Part shown: positions 46,077-54,107 of the stretch, one piece after another | Numbering within the stretch: the stretch's first letter is position 1 | How the letters are laid out: the number at the start of each line of letters is the position of its first letter | The notes under the pieces: model-generated | Seen by the model: the letters and a program-made list of their open reading frames with translations, nothing else | Database searches by the model: none | What the model was told of the DNA's origin: nothing | Source of the DNA: Ichthyophis bannanicus | Taxonomy: Eukaryota > Chordata > Amphibia > Gymnophiona > Ichthyophiidae | Direction of reading: 5' to 3' | DNA: 64,000 nucleotides | Assembly (NCBI GenBank): GCA_033557465.1 | Contig: CM066032.1 | Location: 450,924,270 to 450,988,269 of the forward strand | Position numbers and translations under genes: made by a program

Positions 46077-46179
46077 TACTTGTGACCTGGATTGGCCACT
46101 ATTGAAAACAGGATACTGGACTTGATGGACCTTGGTCTGACTCTGAATGGCATATCTTATGTTCTTTTGTACTTATTAC

Positions 46180-47400
46180 GGCCAGAGTTACTTAATGGTG
46201 TGTCTGGCAGTATAGACTCAGCAGAGTCAGAAATGCAAGCTGGTGAGTATATATCTTGTAATATCTGGTATATTTGGGTAGAGAGATTGTGAATTGGCTC
46301 AATTTAATAGCTTTCCCTTTTCCATTTCTTATTGCAATGTCTGCCTCTTCGATGGTGCTCTTCTCTGCTGATGGTGAGTATACCCCCAGCATTACCTTGG
46401 GAATCTTTTGGGAGTTGGGGGTCTGTCAGACTGGCTCTAATTAGCTGTCCCCCCCCTTCTTTATTTCTCATTGTAGTCCTTCCCTCTGCAAGAGCTGCCT
46501 CTGAGGACCCTGCCTCTGAGTGCTTGTTAACGGAGCCTTCCTCCCCTGTCGGCAGGGCCGGCCCAAGGGTTTCTGTTGCCCTAGGCAGAAGCCCCTGCCT
46601 TGCTGCCCCCCCACCTTGTGCTGTGCCGCACCCCCCACATGCTGAGCCACATTACCACCCCCACGCTGTCACGGATTCCGACAGCAGGGTTGAGGGGACG
46701 CATCTCAGCTTGGCGGCAGGCCATGTGCCTCGGCACACATGGCCTGCCGCTTCTGACCCCCCCCCGACATAACTTCGGGGAATTAGAAGCAGAAGGATAT
46801 TTGTGCCGAAGCACATGGCCTGCCCCGAGCCATCCCCCACCCTGCTTCTGGAATCAGCAGCTAAGAGGGGCAGCAGTGCTGCATGGGTCATCAAGGATGG
46901 AGGGCGGCGTAGCTCTGTGGGAGGAAAGCCATGTGTGCTGAAGCACATGGCCTGCTGCCCATAGAGATCTGTCACCCTAGGCAACTACCTAGCCTGCCTA
47001 GTGGACAGGCTGGCCCTGCCTGTCTGCAAGCATACCCTTCAGCAATAAGTTAGGAATCTTTTGGGAGTTGAGGCCTGTGAGGCTGGCTCTATTAAGTAAC
47101 TGTCCCTTTCTCTAGTTCTCATTGTAGTCTTTCCCTCTGCAAGTGCTGCCTCTAAGGCATCTGCCTTTGGGAGTGCATCAACAATGCTGCCCTCCTTTTC
47201 TTCCGGTGCGTACACCCTCAGCATTATCTTGGGAATCTTTGGGAGTTGGAGCCTGTGAGGCTGTCCCCTTTCTCTGTTTCTTACTGTAGTCTTTCCCTCA
47301 GCAAGCTCTGCCTCTGAGGACCCTGCCTCTGGTAGCTTGTCAATGGAGTCTTCCCCAGCATTATCTTAGGAATCTTTGGGCATTGGAGTCTATGAGTATT
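46180..47400 (+). repeat. Tandem exon-intron-like cassettes, period about 183 bp
   Basis: Each unit has a donor-like GGTGAGTATA or GGTGCGTACA, the words CAGCATTATCTTGGGAATC, a pyrimidine tract ending CATTGTAG or ACTGTAG, and an exon-like part coding for VFPSASAASEDPAS-like peptides. Acceptors end at 46337 (degenerate), 46476, 47127 and 47289; donors lie at 46243, 46374 and 47206. The exon at 47128-47205 is 78 bp, a multiple of three. After removing the hAT element at 46553-47018 and its 8-bp target duplication, the first spacing is 183 bp. The last unit has lost its donor. Confidence 0.65.
46553..47018. mobile_element. hAT-type MITE inside the cassette array
   Basis: The ends are CAGGGCCGGCC and GGCTGGCCCTG. 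The 8-bp flanks CCTGTCGG (46545-46552) and CCTGTCTG (47019-47026) match at 7 of 8 bases, as expected for hAT. Inside, the words CTAGGCA and GCACATGGCC recur in both orientations. No transposase is encoded in its 466 bp. Confidence 0.8.
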
Positions 47401-47597
47401 GTGCTGGGACCCTGTCACAAATCAGTTACTGTCATCTGTCCTATTGGTGATAGCAAGGCCACAAACAAAGACCTCTTCAGTATAGTTTTGAGCTGGGAGG
47501 ACACGCTGCAGACAGAAGAGCCAAGTCTGTTGCAAGCAGAGACTGTAGACCCCCTGCAAGAGATGGCAGCCCAAGTTGCACTCCTGGGGGTACCGCT

Positions 47598-47645
47598 AGG
47601 ACCATCCCATCCACTAGGCAAGCTAGACATTCACCAAGGGCAGCT
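47598..47645 (-). repeat. Possible end of a second copy of the same MITE
   Basis: The words CCATCCACTAGGCAAGCTAG resemble the inverted right end of the element at 46553-47018 (GTCCACTAGGCAGGCTAGG). The other end was not found, so this may be a fragment inside the SANT gene's 3' part. Confidence 0.4.
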
Positions 47646-48299
47646 ATCCAGGGGTGGTGGTGGCAGTGGCAGAATGCATAGGTGGCCATGCTGTCCCCCC
47701 AGTTGCTGGTGATTCCGTTTGGGGGGGAGGCAGGCAGCGACAGTATGCTGCCATTGCCTACCTCCCTCTCCTGAGACAGAATCGGTGGCAGCTGGGGGCA
47801 GGGACAGCGGCAGTGGTGGCAGCTGAGGTGGGGCAGCATCAGTTGGGGCGGGGACGTCAGCTGGGTGGGTCACCCTGGGAAGTACAATATATAGGGCAGG
47901 AGCTAGGTAGCATAAGGCAGGAGCTGCAGAGTTTAGTGGCCCTGTTTTATGCTGGATTTGCCCACCGATAAGTGTCTGTGCCTGGTAAGTGGATGCAAGC
48001 TTTGTGAGGCCTCACCATAGTCTGCTCATTGCTTTGCAGTGGTTTTTTTTTGTTTCGTTTCACAGTTGTTTTATATTTTCAGCCTGGCAAACAGTTATGT
48101 ATATTTTGGTTCTATACTGTATGTATAGTTTGGTTTGGTTCTTTCTATATTGTATGTAGTTTGTACAGTATATATTGTATTGTGAGTATATTTTGGTTCT
48201 ATATTTTACAAGTATATTTTGGTTGCTTTTGTTGGATTCAATATTTGTTGTTGATCTGGTAATGTGTTGCATTTTTCATCCACAAAGCAGATATCTGTA

Positions 48300-48469
48300 G
48301 CTGGATTGCTCCCCCCCCCCTTACCAGTGAGAAATAGGCAGGACAAATTTGTAATAGTAGAAAAAATGTGTTTTTATTAAAATAACTCTTTATAAATTAA
48401 CTATGTACATGGTAGGGGGGAATGAACTATTTACACATTTTTGGAGGGGAGGAATAAATGCCAAAACAA
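48300..48469. other. Likely 3' flank of the minus-strand SANT gene
   Basis: AT-rich on plus with a C-run at 48310-48320. On minus it would lie after the last helix of the SANT gene. A Harbinger terminal repeat was not identified. Confidence 0.3.
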
Positions 48470-49193
48470 TCCAGGGGGAAGAGGATCACTGAGGGGGAGG
48501 GGGTAAGCAATTGGCAATATGCTCAACATCCTCTATGATGTTCTCAGTGAGGCAGTTGAGGATATTGCCCATGGTCACTAACCGCCCCTGGATGTCTGTA
48601 GCCTAGAAGGGAGTGACACTAGATGCAACACCTTCAGATCCCCTTCCTTCTGGATTGTGGGGGCAGGGGGCCATAAAATATAACAATTGGCTATGGGGTG
48701 AGGACAGGGTGGGCATATGCGATAACCTTTGGCCGTGGGGCTGGGGAAGGGAAATCGGGGACGGGGATTCAGCATGGAGGGTGGTGGTTCAGCATGGGAG
48801 ATGGCTGCAGCTGCCAGGCCCATGGCTGTGGGTGGCATGGGGGCCAAGATCATCGTCCTCCTCCTCTGGGCTGGACTGTGCCAAAAGAAAATAGAAGCAT
48901 GTCATCCAGGCAAAGAAGTGTGCAAGGTAGAAACTGGACCGTGTACAACAGTCCCCAACTTATGATGCCTACCTGGTGATATCTCCCACATGCGTCGCAC
49001 CCACTCCAGGGAGCAGCGGTTCCTCTTGAGTTCTCTGCCATGCCCATCTCATCATTTTATAATTGTGCCTTTTCCCTGACTTGGGAAAGAGGCACTTTTC
49101 ATTAGCCATGATGGAAGCCAGCAGCTCAATGCCTTCCCGGGCGAAGTTTGGCTTCCTCCTGAGATTCGGTGGTACTGGCCCCCTCCTGCTCAT
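48470..49193 (-). pseudogene. Harbinger SANT/Myb-like accessory gene, minus strand
   Basis: From the ATG at 49193 the frame reads PPNLRRKPNFAREGIELLAS, then CLFPKSGKRHNYKMMRWAWQ. A frameshift follows, and the next SANT helix EWVRRMWEISPG continues in another frame. Further down, Pro/Ala-rich sequence leads to DIQGRLVTMGNILNCLTENI, a helical C-terminus, near 48.55 kb. The first half is a clear SANT/Myb-like domain of the type that partners Harbinger transposases. The transposase on the same strand starts 2.9 kb upstream. The frameshift suggests it is inactive. Confidence 0.7.
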
Positions 49194-49759
49194 ACAGAGT
49201 GTGCCTCGTCAGCCATTTTTTTTTGGTTCCATGTCCATGCACATGGAACGTACGTGAATATGTCATGCATGCACATGGGACCCTGTATCCCTCTGGACGT
49301 CTAGGTTCCACATGCATATAAAGGCGCATGGACAGGGGGACCAGAACACACAGGGCATGAAAGCAACATATTTTCAAAATGCAACAGTAAAGATTATTAC
49401 AGGATGTGTGCATTAGGAAAGGGCTGCTCCATTTATATCTCGATTAGGATGGATTGAGACAGGTATGTAGCAATTAAACTAATTTATCATGTAAAATGAT
49501 CAGCACTACAAATGGCTCCCAATAAAATTTCAGGTCAGATTTAGAGGTGGGGGGATGGGTTGTCTTGTCCTTTGTTAATGTAATTGGGATGTCTCTAGTT
49601 ATTGTTCATAAGATTTGTCTGATACATTCATCCCTTTGCCTGCACCCCTATTGCTGCAGTTTGCCCACTTTTTATCTGATGACAATGGATGCCTGCCTTA
49701 GATTTGCTTTTCTGCATTCTTCATGTTTAGATAGAGAGGGTAGAGGGTATTTGCTTGGA

Positions 49760-50470
49760 TTGTTTGCTTTGTATAAGGCTGAAAACTCACCTCTTTGAGA
49801 TTGCTTTTGGATCCTGATTCACTTAGTCTCTTATGGGCCTGATTCTGTCCCGCATGTACAGCCCCTTTGTACATCTCTTCTGAGCCGGATGTACAAAGGG
49901 GAACGAGATTCTGATCCTGTGGGGAACATCTAGCTCTGCGGGATCAGAATCACAATCAGGCCTGTACATGCAGGCCGGGACTGTGATTCAATCCCAGCCT
50001 GCATGTACAGGCAGTGCCCGGATAGCTCAGTTAGGCATTTAAATGGAGCAGCGCGCCATGGCGTCACGGCTCCATTTAAATGCCGTGATGCCGGCTGCCA
50101 GAAACCAAAGGTTATTCCCCACAGCCCGACCCCCGATCTGGCCTCCTAAGACCAGGGTTCGGCTGCAGGGAATAAACCCTGCCCCCCCCCAGACCCTTCT
50201 GCACCCCGGGCTGTGAAAAAACTCACGAGCAGGGAAGTTATTCCACCTCAGAGGTGGAATAACTTCCCTGGCCAATTCGCCGGCCTCTGAGCTGCCCCCG
50301 ACTAACTTCCCTGCACATGGCGTGTTTCAGAATAACCCCCTATGTGTTTCCTTATCATTCCCCTAGATATTTCTCCTCCGCTGTTGTGTTGTCTTTCTTC
50401 AGTAGATTGTAAGCTCTGATAAGCAGGGACCATCTTTTGCATGTGTCTGTAAAGTGCTGCATACGCCCAC
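49760..50470 (+). repeat. L2 3' end, split by a hairpin-rich element
   Basis: The left part reads LKTHLFEIAFG near 49780 as in L2 C-termini. After the insert at 49836-50337 the typical L2 3' UTR words GATTGTAAGCTCTGATAAGC and AGGGACCATCTTTTGC occur at 50406-50440. It lies between the SANT gene and the transposase. Confidence 0.6.
49836..50337. mobile_element. Non-coding element made of successive hairpins
   Basis: The ends GGGCCTGATTCTG and, inverted, GGGGGTTATTCTG form imperfect terminal repeats. Inside are perfect inverted pairs: 49862-49874 with 49889-49901 (13 bp), 49907-49917 with 49941-49951 (11 bp), 49960-49975 with 49997-50012 (16 bp), 50034-50049 with 50069-50084 (16 bp), and 50231-50249 with 50251-50269 (19 bp, one-base spacer). 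It is inserted in an L2 3' end; TAT on both sides may be a short target duplication. Confidence 0.75.
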
Positions 50471-50630
50471 ACTGTGCCAGTCATGCTCCTCACCATACCA
50501 GAAGCAAAAACCGAGGTCAGTAGCAGCCTGATGGCAGCCAGCCCAATAATCAGCAGTATTATCACCCAAAAACATTTATTAAGGAACAACAAGTTGGCAT
50601 AACAAGAAATGCTAACACGAAAAGCAAAAG

Positions 50631-51225
50631 TCATGAAAAGTCGTCCTCTATAAGTCTTCTCCATATCTGATTACCCCTTACCGCATCACATCGAGCAGGG
50701 GCACGGATGCAAGGTTCCGGTGGCAAATCAAGAGCTGTTTCACATGGCAGTGTGTGTTTCAGGGCTATGTTGTGCCACATGCAGCTCACTGCAGCAATGT
50801 CCCCAACCTTTTCAGGTGAGTATTGCAATGCCCCCCCAGAATGGTCCAGACAACAGAAGCAACTCTTGAGGACACCAAAGGTGCGCTCTATCACACAACA
50901 TGTAGCAATGTGTTCCTCATTGTAGCGCATCTCTACAGCTGTGCGCAGCAAAAGCAGAGGAGTCATCAACCAGAACTTACACCCGAATCCAGCATCGCCT
51001 ATGTATTAAAAAGAAACAAAACAGCTTGACAATGGTACAATAGAGAACAGTATAAAAGCATAAATATATAATGGCTTATATAATATGCAGAAATGTACAG
51101 CTGTTTCCCCTACCCAAAGTTTCACTGCACTACCCAGCATCCTCTATGAATAGAACTCCAACAAAACAGCTTCTATAGTAGTATGATATATAGTAGTGTG
51201 TGTGTGTGTGTGTGTGTGTGTATGC

Positions 51226-51268
<43 letters not shown>

Positions 51269-52115
51269 TAAATGTACAACTGTTCCCCCATCTCACAAAG
51301 TTTCAATATGCCTATGCAACACTTACTCAGGAGCCATCCTTCACCGTACCTTCCCTCTTCAAAGTTATGGCCGAGTGCAGAGTTGGAGAGAGTAAAGGAA
51401 TTGTGACAGCTGCCCGGGAACTTGGAGACCACATTCAGGATCTTCATATGCACATCACACACCACTTGGACATTAATTGAGTGGAAACTTTTCCTGTTCT
51501 GGAATGCCATTTCTCTGCCTGTGGGAGGTGTTAGGGCTACATGAGTGCAATCTGTTGCTCTGATCACATTTGATAGTCCAGCAATATTAAAAAAGCCACC
51601 CCTGAACACTTTCCTTTCTGCCTCCTGCTCTGGGTACCGGATATGCTCCCCATTGCAATTTTTCAGGCCTGCAATACCTGCTTGAAATGCCTTGAAAATG
51701 ATGACTGGTACATTCCATGGGCCAGCCCAACAACATTTTGGGATGATCCAGTGCCCAAAATATGTTAGGTGGCGGGTAACCTTTCCAGGCCTGGTATGGC
51801 ATGCTCCTGAACAGTGGCTGGATCAATATCATCTTTAATGTCCTCATACAAGGACAAGATGGCTTATCTGCATAAACGGTAGTTATGCATGACATGTCTG
51901 TCTGGGAGTCCATCCAGTGCTGTCCTGTTTCTAAATAGACACCACCTGTAAGCCCTCTTGATGAGGGGTGCAGCATGTACCTCCTCATGCTCCTCTCTCA
52001 GGTCTCTGTTGTTCTCCCTTTGGCTAGCTCTTCCAAGCAGCAGAGTGATGAGAGCAAAAGCAGCAAAAGACATCTTTGTGAATGCCGAAGTGATACTATA
52101 TGCTGACGAATACAA
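50631..52115 (-). pseudogene. Harbinger (PIF) transposase, minus strand
   Basis: The N-terminus (52115-51864) has RNRTALDGLPDRHVMHNYRL. After frame breaks the frame from 51609 has the first catalytic Asp in IRATDCTHVALTPPTGRE, then FHSINVQVVCDVHMKILNVV, and GSCHNSFTLSNSAL where the second Asp of the usual HDS is replaced by Asn. A GT/AT microsatellite lies at 51196-51271. The frame at 50969 carries VIERTFGVLKSCFCCLDH with the catalytic Glu, then ALQYSPEKVGDIAAVSC. This matches HARBI1-type transposases. The Asn and several frame breaks mean it is inactive. Confidence 0.88.
51196..51271 (+). repeat. (GT)n(AT)n microsatellite
   Basis: About 12 GT units followed by ATGCATG, about 17 AT units and then ACACACAC. 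It sits inside the transposase relic between the regions holding the second and third catalytic residues. Confidence 0.95.
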
Positions 52116-52119
52116 GAGT

Positions 52120-52584
52120 ATAACACTGAAATATATACGCCGACAAAAAAATGCTGAACTTAAAATTCTGATGTCAATACACCGATGAATACAAGAATAT
52201 CATTGAAGCTGACCATGCGGATGGTAGTGGCTCAAGCCTCAAGGCATGGTGAAGAGTGTGTCTCAAGCGTGTGCTAGAGTTTAATGTCACCTCCTGATGA
52301 GGCGTAGAAATAACGACACTCTCAAATGTAATGCCTGATTGGGTAATCTCTAAAGCGTTTCTCTGCATTGGGCACAGACCTCATTAGCATGTTATTTGAG
52401 TACACCCGACTCATTTGAGTATCATTTTAATACATTTCAATACATGTGACGTTTCATGTGCACTCATTTTTTGTGCACTTCTTAATGCACACATCCAACT
52501 CTTTTCTGCTTTTGATGTATGAGTTCGTACACATAAAAATGACATTATATATGTGTAAAAACGCGCTTTAGTTTTCTGCATTGG
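52120..52584. other. Unassigned, 5' flank of the transposase
   Basis: AT-rich with words such as CATGTGACG and TGAGTACACCCGACTC. It probably includes the Harbinger 5' end but I could not pair a terminal inverted repeat with the other side. Confidence 0.3.
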
Positions 52585-52681
52585 CCTGTTAAGATTGTAA
52601 GCTCTCTGGGGACAGGGAAATGCCTACTATACCTGAATGTAACTCATCTTGAACTATTACTGGAAAGGTGTGAGCTGAACA
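52585..52681 (+). repeat. L2 3' UTR fragment
   Basis: GATTGTAAGCTCTCTGGGGA, then ACAGGGAAATGCC and CTGAATGTAACTCATCTTGA followed by GGTGTGAGCTGAA is the 3' end of a common L2 subfamily. Its last 25 bases form the start of the left arm of the large inverted repeat. Confidence 0.75.
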
Positions 52682-52838
52682 CTATTAAATATATTTTAGT
52701 GTTTTCAACTTTATGGCATTTTTCATGGGCAAATGCCCTTTAAAAATTGCCCTAGAGGGCATTTGCCCATGAAAAATGCCATAAAGTTGAAAACACTAAA
52801 ATATATTTAATAGTGTTCAGCTCACACCTTTCCAGTAA
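52657..52838. repeat. Perfect 83-bp inverted repeat
   Basis: Arm 52657-52739 and arm 52756-52838 are exact complements over 83 bases, with a 16-base spacer. The left arm begins inside an L2 3' end. The spacer contains TAAAAATTGCCCT, and nearly the same word, TAAAAATTGCCCA, directly follows the right arm. That pattern fits a fold-back template switch. No terminal repeat typical of a DNA transposon was seen. Confidence 0.9.
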
Positions 52839-52850
52839 AAATTGCCCAGT

Positions 52851-53559
52851 CTACCCCAAGAGATGCTCCACTGATTTTTGTCTACATGTCAGACTTTCCT
52901 CAGATGTTCTGTACCGTTCCAACTTCCCAGTCTTTAGGTAATAATGTTAAATTCCCTGTGAAAAGGGATAGCAAAGAGTTAAAGCTGCTAATTCCTGGTC
53001 TGATTTACTCTCCCCCCTCTGCAGGTTGTGGTCATGAAAGAAAAGCACTTTTTTGAGTTTTTCATTTCTGCTTCAACAATCCGTAACCTTTTTTTCCTGC
53101 AAATTTTTGTTGCAGGTGTTGGCCATCTTATCTCTCTTCTCTGGATATTGATTTCTTCCATACTCTTGTTATTCTTCACATTCCAGGTCTTTAAAATTCC
53201 CCTTTTCTCTCAATTTGCTATCCTCCTGGGTTTCTCTCTGTTCGTTTCCCCTCCTTGGTCGTATTCCCATCCTTCTTGATGCCATTTATTTCAGAGAACA
53301 TCTGCCTTGATACATAGCTCATCCAAGCTGGTACAAATTAGTGTCGGATAGAAAAGAAGTTTTGGAAGTCTTGTTTTCTGCTCCGTTAAATAATGCTTAT
53401 GTATTATTTTTCTTGATAGTACAGTAATATGTTTATTTATACATTTTTAATGCAACCTCTGAAAATATTTTTCCAAGCAGAGTGGAATGTATAAATAGAG
53501 CAAATAAAAACAATAAAGCTCCAACCAGTCCTAGAAAGCAGATCCAGCCAATACCATAA
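52851..53559. other. Unassigned stretch
   Basis: Mixed AT-rich sequence. One plus frame at 53028-53279 has a hydrophobic, Phe/Leu-rich translation that probably reflects pyrimidine-rich sequence. No repeat family recognised. Confidence 0.3.
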
Positions 53560-53780
53560 GTTGTTGTTAATTCAACGGCAATGACAACTTGTGGCGACTC
53601 TGTGGATAGTGGTCCATGTTGTGTCTAAACCCAGGGTTTTTTTTAGCAAGGTATGACCAAAAGTAGATTACCAGACCTGTCTTCTGCAAAGCAAGTCTAC
53701 AGGCTAACTCTTGAGTTTCCAAGCTCATACAAGACTGGGTGCACTTAGGGTGACATGAACATAGCAACCCCCTGCATGTT
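53560..53780 (-). mobile_element. SINE-like fragment with RTE-type tail
   Basis: Read on minus it has CTGGTAATCTACTTTTGGTC and AACCCTGGG, matching the body of the RTE-tailed SINE at 10.5 kb. It ends AGAGTCGCCACAAGTTGTC, then CATTGCCGTTGAATTAACAA, which is RTE-like with a CAA tail. No clear tRNA-like head is present. Confidence 0.65.
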
Positions 53781-54093
53781 AACCTATAGTACCTAAAAAT
53801 TGCCTGGCCAGAACTGGGTCAAAAGGGGAGAAAAAAATATACTATTATCACCACAAACTGTTACTTTATCGAGGACCCAGCAATTATTCTATGTATGAAT
53901 ACAGCATAAACAGCAGATGCCCGATCTAGTTGGTTAAATAACCTAAGAATAAAATAGATTTCCTAATGCACAAGTTTTCAAAACCATAAAAAATAGAAAT
54001 GAAGTAGAGTCAGAATTGACAGGATTAGCAGGAAGAGCATGTTTAATAGAATCCAAAAAAGTTGGTTGGTGCTGATGCAATCTTTACTAAGCT
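53781..54093. other. Unassigned stretch
   Basis: AT-rich; no gene or repeat recognised up to the target duplication of the ORF1-only element. Confidence 0.3.
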
Positions 54094-54107
54094 AAAATGT
54101 TAGGTTT

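Larger units (their letters stand above)
43105..46167 (+). mobile_element. CR1 LINE with ORF1, RT core deleted, two L2 insertions
   Basis: The 5' UTR (43105-43850) is shared with the copy at 36.7 kb. ORF1 follows, then at about 44600 the sequence jumps to the last part of ORF2 (44627-45145). The 3' UTR is split by L2 insertions at 45139-45785 and 45862-46076 and ends at 46167 with CATATCTTATGTTCTT. Without RT it is non-autonomous. Confidence 0.8.
42321..47971 (+). pseudogene. SANT-domain accessory gene split by insertions
   Basis: Exon 1 starts at the ATG at 42321. FFSEEKKDVLYRCVSANHYY, then RNKLWG and, after a stop, IAAEVYTIKQLKYQWHDE give a SANT/Myb-like domain. GGGGFPPFLNQLASLEQLIV then runs into a CR1 at about 42694. 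Beyond the CR1 block the frame resumes at about 46180 with RPELLNGVSGSIDSAESE and a GGTGAGT donor at 46243. Exon-like cassettes follow to 47.36 kb. A last open part has SIVLSWEDTLQTEEPS and, near 47.89 kb, IGQELGSIRQELQSLVALF before a stop at 47971. The order SANT, LxxLEQ box, acidic/Ser exons, helix matches the relic at 28.9-30.1 kb. It is probably a Harbinger accessory gene, or less likely a domesticated one. Confidence 0.6.

Noticed and set aside
46092..46292. Host gene exon with good splice donor at 46243
   Set aside because: The frame is explained better as part of the Harbinger-type SANT accessory gene continuing after the CR1 insertion.
53028..53279. Small membrane protein
   Set aside because: The hydrophobic translation comes from T-rich DNA; no conserved motif, no supporting context.
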